This document shows positions 23,284 through 34,193 of a stretch of DNA of 64,000 nt, in pieces. Under the pieces are notes generated by a model. That model was not told the DNA's origin, ran no database searches, and saw nothing but the letters and a program-made list of their open reading frames with translations. This stretch comes from Nemertoderma westbladi (Eukaryota; Xenacoelomorpha; Nemertodermatida; Nemertodermatidae): NCBI GenBank assembly GCA_032718475.1, contig JAUCBJ010007689.1:25271-89270 (forward strand), given 5' to 3'. Every line of letters starts with the position of its first letter. The stretch's first letter is position 1. The translations under genes and the position numbers were made by a program.

Positions 23284-24640
23284 CTTACGCGGTAAGGAGA
23301 TGCTAGCGATCATCCTTGGCAAACATTGACCAGTTTTATTCAAACATTAGTAAAAGTAATGAAGGTAGTGTTTTATTTAACATGCACTAAATCAGTATTC
23401 CTGATACAGCACTCCAGGCAGAATTATTTTGTAGGAGATGGACGGCTTGTCTTTTGTGAAGTTTATGCGGAAGCACACTTTCAGTTTTAACACAAAGCTG
23501 TCAATGTGATAATCTCATTATATCTGACTGGAATATTTTATGAACAATGTCATCTTAATTATCATTAACACATGCCTCATTGAATTCCTAAGTAACGAGA
23601 CACAATAGGGAAATCATTGCTAATTTTCAATTTTAACCCTTCAAATAATGGATATTTTGTTTTCTTTGAAATTAATTAGCTAAGGTGATTAAATCCTTTG
23701 TATTGGATAAATACTGAATATAGTCACGGAGTGTTAATGTAACGGCCCCTGGACAATTAAAAATGAGTTCGTTGGAAGTAATGCCTCTACTCCTGATAGC
23801 CTTGCTCTACTGACACCAAATGTATTGTTGGCTTGTGTAATTGTTTTGTTTGTGTGTTGTGTCTGTGTGAAGGGGCGAAGTTCGATTTTGTATGTTGATT
23901 GGTGGTGTTAAAATATTCTTAGCAATAATTGCACAACCAGTAGATTTTCCTATAAAAGTTTTCCAATATTTACAAAAAGATAATTAAGATTGGTGTTTGT
24001 ATTCAATAGTTGTATATGGAGTTTGGTAATCTTACGTTTCAATTATTATACCATAAAGAATAATATTATGCATAAACTGTCTGCGAGTCTGTCTGTCCAA
24101 GCTTGTTAAATCGACAAACGAGTACCAATTGGAGCTAATGATACATCTATCGAAGGCTCTCGTCCTCATCATGAGCACGTGAAACACCGCTACCTCAAGT
24201 CTAATTATATGTGTTGTGTGAATACGTATTTTGTGGTAAAGTTAGTCTATTTTGAGGTTGTTTTGGTCCAACAGATTAACTGGCAGCTGTTGTGGAAACA
24301 ATGAGTTGCACCATCAAACTCTCTTATTCTAGATGAAACTTTGCACTTATTTGCAAAAATGTAGGCCTACCATCCGGCCTCGGCCGACTGTTTGCTTGCT
24401 TGATAGGTTACACAGGAAGTATATTCCTATACTTACTTAATAGTACTTATATGACGAAAAATAATTAGTTGATAAAAAAAGTATATAAACGAACCATTTA
24501 CACTTAGCACAGATAATTTTGTTTTGAATCCATTTTTCGCCTTATATATCAAGTCGTTTCCTTATTATCACATGCATCAGAGAAACCTGGCAAATTTCAT
24601 TGGTGCCTTAGCCCACAGATATAAAGTACTAGTCCTATTA
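23284..24640. other. No recognised feature
   Basis: AT-rich sequence with no supported exon, RNA or repeat. A short TCTGTCTGTCC-like stretch lies near 24080. Confidence 0.4.
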
Positions 24641-24643
24641 GTG

Positions 24644-24948
24644 GGTTGTTGTTGTTGTTGTTGGTGTTTGTCTTGTTGTTAGTGTTGTTGTTGGTGTTGT
24701 TGTTATTGTTGGTGTTGTTGTTGGTGGTGTTGTTGTTGGTGTTGTTGTTATTGTTGGTGGTGTTGTTGTTGTTGGTGTTGTTGTTGGTGTTGTTGTGGGT
24801 GTTGTTGTTGGTGTAGATGTTGGCGATGTTGCTGGTGTTGTTGTTGGTGTGGTTGTTGTGGGTGTTGTTGTTGGTGTTGTTCTTGGTGTTGGTGTTGTTC
24901 TTGGTGTTGGTGTTGTTGTCGGTGTTGGTGTTGTTGTTGGTGTTGTCT
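24644..24948. repeat. (GTTGTTGGT)-type microsatellite
   Basis: About 300 bp of interspersed TTG and GGTGTTG units. It yields Asn/Thr-rich, Gln/His-rich and Leu/Val-rich open frames on both strands, none with other protein features. Confidence 0.95.
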
Positions 24949-25442
24949 CCTAAGTGTCCTGTTGGACACAAGACCCGAATATGCGACTTTTTCCGCAAGA
25001 GATATATATGAACAATTGAGGTCTATTGGGCACCTTTTATTTGTTATTGCTTTGTATCTGAAGCAACTTCAATTTTTGTACTGTTAACATTGATTGCGGG
25101 GTTTTGAAAAAGCTATTGCTAATAAAATTTATCATTTTAGAATCTATTCACACAGCGCTGCCTAAAGAGTCTTTCACGTAAAATTCATCCAGTTTATATA
25201 TCAAAAATAATTCATTTATCCTATGTTCAGAAAGCAGATTTCTCAATCACTTCAAAAATACGAATTAATGTAGCACTGTAATGTTAAAAGCTGTTATAGA
25301 AAATTCCGTTTGTGAATTTTTGCGGCGGTGATCACCTTGTTAAAAATTCATGTAACTATAACGTCACATTATTGTACAAATTTAAACGGAAGTAAATTAG
25401 GAACCGAGAGGTTCATTACTGTAAGAATTGCTCGAGACTGGC

Positions 25443-25477
25443 TGGCTGACTGACTGACTGACTGACTGACTGACTGA
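25443..25477. repeat. (GACT)n microsatellite inside the unit head
   Basis: GGCTGACTGACTGACTGACT-type run that differs in length and GGCT/GACT mix in every unit (also at 27302-27333, 27612-27632, 29570-29599, 31080-31129, 32574-32610). It acts as an internal length-variable tag for each copy. Confidence 0.9.
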
Positions 25478-26245
25478 TCTACAGCCAAAACTACTCTAAC
25501 GATTTTGATGAAATTTTCACAGCGGCTAGATACCGCGATTCTAAGGTCCCTGGAATGTTCCGCTATTTTGTCCATGAGCCGTGGGCTCGAAAAATAGACA
25601 TAAACGAAAAAACGCCATAGGCGCAATGATAAAAACACCAGCTGGCACTCATGAAAAATGCATAGAGATGGCCTAGTAATGCTATTCTATAGGAATGGCC
25701 ACCTAACAAGTAAATGCTTTCTCTGCCAAGTATTATCCTCACTCTACAACTCAGACAGTAAGCAAACAAAAGCTGTGGGATTCTAATGTATTACATCATA
25801 AGCTGATTGCTCTCCCAATAGCCCTCACACACTCACTGAATCCAATGAAATCGAATATCTATTAGCTTAATGCGAATAGCTGGTAAGCTGAATGCCATTT
25901 TAGTTATTGTGTACTGTTGACTGCAGAGTTGACTGCTATGTTGTATGTATTTAATTAAAATAATTTTCGTAGAGGGAAGTTAATTTGGGATTACTTTCTA
26001 TCAGATGTAAGCAAAGCTGTTCAATGGGGTGGGTCATGGGACCCAAATATAGTACATTATGCATGGCAAACATTAATAAAATCATTCAGTCAACCTGGAG
26101 GGTATTTGCTTAGTTAACTCTACTGTGCGAAAAACGAATTTATAATGTTACCCATACTTCAGGTGAATGAATTTTTAGATATTTGTACTTCAGGCAAGGA
26201 TTTCTGATATAATTAAAATACAAGACAGGGGCTTGTTTCGATATA

Positions 26246-26595
26246 TGTAGTCGCGCCCTTCTAGCAGCACGTGAGATAATCAAATAATAGACACGATGTT
26301 TGACTTTGTCCCTTCGAGCAGCACGTGAGTTTTGCTTTGACCCTTCGATATATGTATTTGCGCCCTTCGAGCAGCACGTGAATTACATCAAATAATAGAC
26401 ACATTGTTTGACTTTGACCCTTCGAGCAGCACGTGAGTTTTGCTTTGACCCTTCGATATATGTATTTGCGCCCTTCGAGCAGCACGTGAATTACATCAAA
26501 TAATAGACACATTGTTTGACTTTGACCCTTCGAGCAGCACGTGAGTTTTGCTTTGACCCTTTGATATATGTATTTGCGCCCTTTGAGCAGCACGG
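26246..26595. repeat. 108-bp tandem repeat with CACGTG every 53-55 bp (unit 1)
   Basis: Three copies of a 108-bp unit made of two related halves, each with CCCTTCGAGCAGCACGTGA. CACGTG occurs at 26268, 26322, 26375, 26430, 26483 and 26538; a seventh position (near 26591) has CACGGG. The minus strand is open through it (LTCCSKGQSQT repeats), which is a by-product. Confidence 0.9.
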
Positions 26596-26606
26596 GGAGT
26601 CGACTC

Positions 26607-27101
26607 AGACCGAGCCGAGCCAAGCCGAGCCGAGCCGAGCCGAGCCGAGCCGAGCCGAGCCGAGCCGAGCCGAGCCGAGCCGAGCCGAGCCGAGCCGAGC
26701 CGAGCCGAGCCGAGCCGAGCCGAGCCGAGACGAGCTGAGCCGAGCCGAGCCGAGCCGAGCCGAGCCGAGCCGAGCCGAGCCGAGCCGAGCCGAGCCGAGC
26801 CGAGCCGAGCCGAGCCGAGCCGAGCCGAGCCGAGCCGAGCCGAGCCGAGCCGAGCCGAACCGAGCCGAGCCGAGCCGAGCCGAGCCGAGCCGAGCCGAGC
26901 CGAGCCGAGCCGAGCCCAGCCGAGCCGAGCCGAGCCGAGCCGAGCCGAGCCGAGCCGAGCCGAGCCGAGCCGAGCCCAGCCCAGCCGAGCCGAGCCCAGC
27001 CGAGCCGAACCGAGCCGAGCCGAACCGAACCGAACCGAACCGAGCCGAGCCGAGCCGAGCCGAGCCAAGCCGAGCCGAGCCGAGCCGAGCCGAGCCGAGC
27101 C
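26607..27101. repeat. (CCGAG)n array, about 495 bp
   Basis: Almost pure 5-bp repeat with few variants (CCAAG, CCCAG, CGAAC). Every frame on both strands is open, giving AEPSR and GSARL repeat peptides. These are artefacts of the repeat. Confidence 0.97.
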
Positions 27102-27284
27102 AATCAAGCCAAGTCGAACTTAATCGTGCCCAATCGTGCAAGACCGAGCCGAGCTCGTTGTCTCTTTTATTTGAAATAAAAAGTCGGTTCCTTATTGGGC
27201 CGAAAGGCCCGTCACTAGTACATTGTGGTCATAGAAATTTATGTTGTCGATACAGTAAAATAATTAGCAAGTCGTAGGACTTGA

Positions 27285-27577
27285 TTACTGTAAGAATTGT
27301 TGGCTGACTGGCTGGCTGGCTGACTGGCTGGCTGATCTACAGCCAAAACTACTCTAACGATTTTGATGAAATTTTCACAGCATCTAGATACCGCGATTCT
27401 AAGGTCCCTGGAATGATCGGCTACTCCGTCCATAGCCTCTGGGCTCGAAAAATAGAGATAAACGAAAAAACGCCATAGGCACAATGGTAAAATAACACCA
27501 ATGACAGCTTGTTGATGTAATTTACATTTGATTGATGACTTCCGACTTGCTTAACGGCGTCTTGACGCCGTCTCTAG
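27285..27577. mobile_element. Helitron-like unit 2, short form (293 bp)
   Basis: Has the same head as the larger units (TTACTGTAAGAATTG, GGCT/GACT run, conserved block) but then jumps to a different 3' end. That end is a perfect 8-bp-stem hairpin ACGGCGTC-TT-GACGCCGT (27554-27571) followed by CTCTAG and T. A different hairpin with the same CTAG end supports the Helitron-like reading. Confidence 0.5.
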
Positions 27578-27578
27578 T

Positions 27579-29529
27579 TAGGAACCGAGAGGTTCATTAC
27601 TGTAAGAATTGTTTGCTGATTGATTGATTGACTGGCTAATCTACAGCCAAAACTACTCTAACGATTTTGATGAAATTTTCACAGCGGCTAGATACCGCGA
27701 TTCTAAGGTCCCTGGTATGTTCCGCTATTTCGTCCATGAGCCGTGGGCTCGAAAAATAGACATAAACGAAAAAACGCCATAGGCGCAATGATAAAAACAC
27801 CAGCTGGCACTCATGAAAAAATGGATAGAGATGGCCTATAGTAATGCTATTCTATAGGAATGGCCACCTAACAAGGAAATGCTTTCTCTGCCAAGTATTA
27901 TCCTCACTCTACAACTCAAACAGTAAGCAAACAAAAGCCGTGGGATTCTAATGTATTACATCATAAGCTGATTGCTCTCCCAATAGCCCTCACACACTCA
28001 CTGAATCCAATGAAATCGAATATCTATTAGCTTAATGCGAATAGCTGGTAAGCTGAATGCCATTTTAGTTATTGTGTAGGCCTACTACTGTTGACTGTAG
28101 AGTAGACTGCTATGTTGCATGTATTTAATTAAAATAATTTTCGTAGAGGGAAGTTAATTTGGGATTACTCTCTATCAGATGTAAGCAAAGCTGTTCAATG
28201 GGGTGGGTCATGGGACCCAAATATAGCACATTATGCATGGCAACGATTTCTGATATAATTAAAATACAAATTGATTTATTTTTATTTTTATTTTATATCT
28301 ATTTTATTGATAAAATAATAATATGATTTTACCGATTTTCATTTACCCCGTTGGGGAGTGTATATTATTATATTATTATTAAAATACAAGACAGGGGCTT
28401 GTTTCGATATATGTAGTTGCGCCCTTCGAGCAGCACGTGAGTTAATCAAATATTAGACACAATGTTTGACTTTGTCCCTTCTAGCAGCACGTGAGTTTTG
28501 CTTTGACCCTTGATATATGATGTTGCGCCCTTCGAGCAGCACGTGAGTTACATCAAATAATAGACACACTGTTTGACTTTGTCCCTTCGAGCAGCATGTG
28601 AGTTTGGCTTTGACCCTTCCAGCAGCGTGTGTCAATCGAGCCGAATCATACTGATCGAGCCGAATAGAACCAATCGAGGCGATCAAGCCGAGTCGAGCCC
28701 AATCGAGCCGAGTCAAGCCGGGCGGAGCCGAGTTAAGCCCAATCAAGCCTAGTCAAGCCGGACTGAGGCGAGGCAAGCCCAATCGAGTCGAGTCGAGCCC
28801 AATAGAGCCGAGTCGAGCCCAATCAATCCTAGTCAAGCCTAATTGAGCCGGACCGAGCCAAGTCGAGCCCAATCGAGCCAGACTGAGCCAAGTTGAGATA
28901 AATCGAGCCGAGTCAAGCCCAATCAATCCCAACCGAGCCGAGTCGAGCGGATTGAGCCCAATTGAGCCAAGTCTAGCCAGACCGAGCCGAGTCGAACCCA
29001 ATCGAGCCGATTGAGCCGAATCGAACTGAGTCGACTCAGACCGAGCCGAGCCGAGCCCAATTGAGCCGTGTCACGCCAAATTGAGCCGGACTGAGTCGAG
29101 TCGAGCCCAATCAAGCCGAGTCGAGCCCAATCGAATCGAGTCGAGCCCAATAGAGCAGAGTTGAGCTCAATCAAGACTAAGTCGAGCCCAATCGAGCCGG
29201 ACTGAGCCAAGTTGAGCCAAATCAAGCCGAGTCAAGCCCAATCAATCCCAATCGAGCCGATTCGAGCCAAATTGAGCCGAGTCGAGCCCAATCGAGCCAA
29301 TTCGAGCCGGACCGAGCTGAGTCGAACCCAATCAAGCCGATTGAGCCGAATCGAGATGTGTCAAGTCGAGCCCAATCAAGCCGAGTCTAGCCCAATCGAA
29401 CCAAACCGAGCCGATCAAGCCAAGTCGATCTGAATCGAGCCCAATCGTGCCAGACCGAGCCGAGCTCATTGTCTCTTTTATTTGAAATAAAAAGTCGGTT
29501 CCTTATCGGGCCGCTAGGCCCGTCACTAG
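27579..29529. mobile_element. Helitron-like unit 3 (type A, degenerate CCGAG body)
   Basis: Begins right after the CTAGT of unit 2 and ends CGGGCC-GCTA-GGCCCG, TCACTAG. It shares the type A middle with units 1 and 5 (27790-28250). An extra AT-rich insert lies near 28270-28380, and the CACGTG repeats are shorter (28433-28625). The CCGAG array is replaced by a long irregular relative. Confidence 0.5.
28636..29463. repeat. Degenerate CCGAG-derived array
   Basis: About 830 bp built from GAGCCGAGTCGAGCCCAATC-like units, far more varied than the pure CCGAG arrays in units 1 and 5. This could be an older, diverged form of the same internal repeat. Confidence 0.85.
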
Positions 29530-29530
29530 T

Positions 29531-31021
29531 TAGGAACCGAGAGGTTCATTACTGTAAGAATTGTTAGCTGACTGGCTGACTGACTGGCTGGCTGACTGAT
29601 CTACAGCCAAAACTACTCTAACGATTTTGATGAAATTTTCACAGCGGCTGGATACCGCGATTCTAAGGTCCCTGGTATGTTCCGCTATTTCGTCCATGAG
29701 CCGTGGGCTCGAAAAATAGACATAAACGAAAAAACGCCATAGGCGCAATGGTAAAATAACACCAATAACAGCTGGTGTCGTGATGAAAAATGGCTTATGT
29801 AATGGATTTCTACACAAGGCTTAGTATAAATCGATGAGGTTGCCAAGATTATTGTACTTAGTACACCCATACTGTTTGTTTAGGCCCTAGGACACTCTGT
29901 CAAAGCAAATATTAACTGGTTGGTTTAGTTTGAAATCTATTATTGCCTCAGCTGAATTACTCTTCCCAATGCGCACTCTATGGGAATATCTCCCTCTGCT
30001 AAAGTAAGCTGAATGACTTAAGTACACAGTGAGTTGGCTACATTAATGTCAACATTATTGCAAAATGTTTTATTGTTGGACTCTCTGTCAGTCTCCCCTT
30101 CAGAACATTGTATAGGGAATATACTTTAGTTTACTCTACTGTGCCATTCAGCTGAATGGATTTGAGCGATTGCCAAGTTACAGAGTTGGATCATTCTCTG
30201 ACCATAGGCAAAGACATCAAATCTTTTTAAGAATATACTTTTTCCATGTTTTTTTTTCTGACCAAAAATTTCAAAAAAATTTTTTCGTAGCCAGTACTGC
30301 CAATCGATTCGCCATCAAAAATAACGCAAAAAATTTTTTTTGCAAAATTTTAAATTACTGTAAATTTTTGGCGACTGGGGGGGGTCAATTTTTTTCGATC
30401 CGCTATAACTCCGGAACGCTTTGTCCAAATTCGATGGGGTTTTCATTTTTCAATTTAATTCGATGTCCTCTTTCAGCCTATCCATGTTTCGAAACCCCAA
30501 ACAGCGCCGTTCAAAAATTATTTTTTTCTAGTTCTAGAATTTTACAAATTTCAAAAAAGTTGCAGTATTTTATTAACGCCTTTACGGAATTCGATAGCGT
30601 TTTCGATTTTTATATTAAACGCAATATCCTGAATCTCACTAGCCTAGTTTCGCGTCACCAATGCCAAGATTTCATACTTTTTGAGGAAAATTTTTCTAGA
30701 ATAATTTTTATTTAATTACATTTATCGCGATTTCTTATTACTGATTGCACATGAATTGATGGAGTTTTCAATTTATTAACTAAACACGATATCGCGCATC
30801 GCACCAGCGTGGTTTCGAAATTCCAAAACGAGGTCTTCACTAGTTGCAGGTCGATTTTGTTCTAGAATTGAGCAACTAATAATGGATCGAATTTATTAAT
30901 AATTATTGTATGAAATATGATTGTATTTTTAGATAATTATTAGTTCTATACTAATTCTCGTTGTCTCTTTTATTTAAAATAAAAAGTCGGTTCCTTATCG
31001 GGCCGCTAGGCCCGTCACTAG
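29531..31021. mobile_element. Helitron-like unit 4 (type B)
   Basis: Same head and same CTAG-ending 3' hairpin as units 1, 3 and 5, but a different body: from about 29760, GGTGTCGTGATGAAAAATGG and then AT-rich sequence with a 181-codon open frame (30170-30715). The matching frame in unit 6 is broken in two, and the peptide is Phe/Asn-rich without motifs, so coding is doubtful. Confidence 0.5.
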
Positions 31022-31089
31022 TTAGGAACCGAGAGGTTCATTAGGAACCGAGAGGTTCATTACTGTAAGAATTGCTCGTGGCTGGCTGA

Positions 31090-31120
<31 letters not shown>

Positions 31121-31896
31121 ACTGACTGATCTACAGCCAAAACTACTCTAACGATTTTGATGAAATTTTCACAGCGGCTAGATACCGCGATTCTAAGGTC
31201 CCTGGTATGTTCCGCTATTTCGTCCATGAGCCGTGGGCTCGAAAAATAGACATAAACGAAAAAACGCCATAGGCGCAATGATAAAAACACCAGCTGGCTC
31301 TCATGAAAAATGGATAGAGATAGCCTAGTAATGCTATTCTATAGGAATGGCCACCTAACAAAGAAATGCTTTCTCTGCCAAGTATTATCCTCACTCTACA
31401 ACTCAGACAGTAAGCAAACAAAAGCCGTGCATTCTAATGTATTACATCATAAGCTGATTGCTCTCCCAATAGCCCTCACACACTCGCTGAATCCAATGAA
31501 ATCGAATATCTATTAGCTTAATGCGAATAGCTGTTAAGCTGAATGCCATTTTAGTTATTGTGTACTGTTGATTGCAGAGTTGACTGCTATGTTGTATGTA
31601 TTTAATTAAAATAATTTTCGTAGAGGGAAGTTAATTTGGGATTACTTTCTATCAGATGTAAGCAAAGCTGTTCAATGGGGTGGGTCATGGGACCCAAATA
31701 TAGTACATTATGCATGGCAAACATTAATAAAATCATTCAGTCAACCTGGAGGGTATTTGCTTAGTTAACTCTACTGTGCGAAAAACGAATTTATAATGTT
31801 ACCCATACTTCAGGTGAATTAATTTTTAGATATTTGTACTGAAGGCAAGGATTTCTGATATAATTAAAATACAAGACAGGGGCTTGTTTCGATATA

Positions 31897-32246
31897 TGTA
31901 GTTGCGCCCTTCTAGCAGCACGTGAGATAATCAAATAATAGACACGATGTTTGACTTTGTCCCTTCGAGCAGCACGTGAGTTTTGCTTTGACCCTTCGAT
32001 ATATGTATTTGCGCCCTTCGAGCAGCACGTGAATTACATCAAATAATAGACACATTGTTTGACTTTGACCCTTCGAGCAGCACGTGAGTTTTGCTTTGAC
32101 CCTTCGATATATGTATTTGCGCCCTTCGAGCAGCACGTGAATTACATCAAATAATAGACACATTGTTTGACTTTGACCCTTCGAGCAGCACGTGAGTTTT
32201 GCTTTGACCCTTTGATATATGTATTTGCGCCCTTTGAGCAGCACGG
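31897..32246. repeat. 108-bp tandem repeat with CACGTG (unit 5)
   Basis: Near-identical to 26246-26595 of unit 1, with the same three copies and the same decayed last CACGGG. This shows recent copying between units 1 and 5. Confidence 0.9.
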
Positions 32247-32259
32247 GGAGTCGACTCAG

Positions 32260-32434
32260 ACCGAGCCGAGCCGAGCCGAGCCGAGCCGAGCCGAGCCGAG
32301 CCGAGCCGAGCCGAGCCGAGCCGAGCCGAGCCGAGCCGAGCCGAGCCGAGCCGAGCCGAGCCGAGCCGAGCCGAGCCGAGCCGAGCCGAGCCGAGCCGAG
32401 CCGAGCCGAGCCGAGCCGAGCCGAGCCGAGCCGA
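32260..32434. repeat. (CCGAG)n array, about 175 bp
   Basis: Pure CCGAG repeats in unit 5, the short counterpart of the 495-bp array in unit 1. The flanks (GGGGAGTCGACTCAGA and TCAAGCCAAGTCGAACTTAA) are the same, so only repeat number changed. Confidence 0.97.
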
Positions 32435-32550
32435 TCAAGCCAAGTCGAACTTAATCGTGCCCAATCGTGCAAGACCGAGCCGAGCTCGTTGTCTCTTTTA
32501 TTTGAAATAAAAAGTCGGTTCCTTATCGGGCCGCTAGGCCCGTCACTAGT

Positions 32551-34192
32551 TACTGTAAGAATTGCTCGAGACTGGCTGGCTGACTGACTGACTGACTGAC
32601 TGACTGACTGATCTACAGCCAAAACTACTCTAACGATTTTGATGAAATTTTCACAGCGGCTAGATACCGCGATTCTAAGGTCCCTGGTATGTTCCGCTAT
32701 TTCGTCCATGAGCCGTGGGCTCGAAAAATAGACATAAACGAAAAAACGCCATAGGCGCAATGGTAAAATAACACCAATGACAGCTGGTGTCCTGATGAAA
32801 AATGGCTTATGTAATGCATTTCTACAGAAGGCTTAGTAATAAATCGATGAGGTTGCCAAGATTATTATACTCAGTACACCCATACTGTTTGTTTAGGCCC
32901 TGCACTCTCTGTCAAAGCAAATATTAACTGGTTGATTTAGTTTGTGGTTCTACACAGGCTTAGTATAAATCGATGAGGCTGCCAACTGGTTGGTTTAGTT
33001 TGCAATCTATTACCGCCTCAGCTGAATAACCCTTCCCCCTGCTGAATGACTATTAGGTATACAGTGTATCGGCTACATTAATGCCAACATTAATACTGTG
33101 GAGGCTGTATGCTTATAAGGTGGAATGTTTACTCAGCCTTATACTGATACTCTGTAAGGCTAAGACTAACATTATAGTTTGAAATATAAATATCACTTCT
33201 TGGCTACATTAATGCCAACATTATTGCAAAGTGTTTTATTGTTGGATTACTCTCTGTCAGTCTCCCCTTCAGAACATTGTATTGGGAATTTACTTTAGTT
33301 TACTCTACTGTGCCATTCAGCTGAATGGATTTGAGCGATTGCCAAGTTACAGAGTTGGATCATTCTCTGACCATATGCAAAGACATGAAATCTTTTTAAA
33401 AATATACTTTTTCCATGTTTTTTTTTCTGACCAAAAATTTCAAAAAAAAATTTTTCGTAGCCAGTACTGCCAATCGATTCGCCATCAAACATAACGCAAA
33501 AAAAATTTTTTGCAAAATTTTAAATTACTGTAAATTTTTGGCGACTGGGGGGGGGTCAATTTTTTTCGATCCGCTATAACTCCGGAACGCTTTGTCCAAA
33601 TTCGATGGGGTTTTTATTTTTCAACTTAATTCGATGTCCTCTTTCAGCCGATCCATGTTTCGAACCCCCAAACAGCGCCGTTCAAAATTTAATTTTTTCT
33701 AGTTCTAGAATTTTACAAATTTCAAAAAAGTTGCGGTATTTTATTAACGCCTTTACGGAATTCGATAGCGTTTTCGATTTTTATAGTAAACGCAATATCC
33801 TGAATCTCACTAGCCTAGTTTCGCGTCACCAATGCCAAGACTTCATACTTTTTGAGGAAAATTTTTCTAGAATAATTATTATTTAATTACATTTATAGCG
33901 ATTTCTTAATACTGGTTGCACATGAATTGATGGAGTTTTCAATTTTTTAACTAAACACGATATCGCGCATCGCACCAGCCTGGTTTCGAAATTCCAAAAC
34001 GAGGTCTTCACTAGTTGCAGGTCGATTTTGTTCTAGAATTGAGCAACTAATAATAGATCGAATTTTTTGATAATTATTGTATGAAATATGATTGTATTTT
34101 TACATAATTATTAGTTATATACTAATTCACGTTGTCTCTTTTAATTAAAATAAAAAGTCGGTTCCTTATCGGGCCGCTAGGCCCGTCACTAG
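32551..34192. mobile_element. Helitron-like unit 6 (type B)
   Basis: Begins directly with TACTGTAAGAATTG after the CTAGT of unit 5, without the GGAACCGAGAGGTTCA word. The body matches unit 4 with extra sequence at 32900-33200. The 3' end is the standard hairpin and CACTAG followed by T. The open frames at 33231-33494 and 33605-33886 are the broken counterpart of the frame in unit 4. Confidence 0.5.
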
Positions 34193-34193
34193 T

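Larger units (their letters stand above)
25398..27218. mobile_element. Helitron-like unit 1 (type A)
   Basis: Starts TAGGAACCGAGAGGTTCA then TTACTGTAAGAATTG. A (GACT/GGCT)n stretch follows, then a conserved block (GATCTACAGCCAAAACTACT...GATGAAATTTTCACAGC). It ends with a GGGCC-GAAA-GGCCC hairpin and CACTAG followed by T. A hairpin just before a CTAG end is the hallmark of Helitron 3' ends. The body has the 108-bp CACGTG repeat and a long CCGAG array. No Rep/helicase is encoded, so it is non-autonomous. The 5' end is TT and not the classical TC, so a Helentron/HINE-type relative is possible. Confidence 0.5.
31023..32549. mobile_element. Helitron-like unit 5 (type A)
   Basis: Starts with the GGAACCGAGAGGTTCA hairpin word twice (31024-31057). 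The body from 31290 to 32240 is nearly identical to unit 1, including the six CACGTG sites, but the CCGAG array is much shorter. Ends TCACTAG at 32549. Confidence 0.5.

Noticed and set aside
24597-24998. Asn/Thr-rich 133-codon frame and Gln/His-rich frame
   Set aside because: Microsatellite translation; no non-repetitive part.
26261-27277. Long open frames of GSARL and AEPSR repeats on both strands, up to 280 codons
   Set aside because: They are the translation of a CCGAG pentamer, open in every frame. The flanking codons belong to other tandem repeats, and length differs strongly between sibling units.
30170-30715. 181-codon frame in Helitron-like unit 4
   Set aside because: The corresponding region in unit 6 is split by frame changes, and the peptide is Phe/Asn-rich with no motif.
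31060-31290. Conserved minus-strand frame (RLWRFFVYVYFSSPRLMDEI) in all Helitron-like heads
   Set aside because: It runs into the variable GACT repeat and has no domain. Its presence in all copies follows from recent copying of the DNA.
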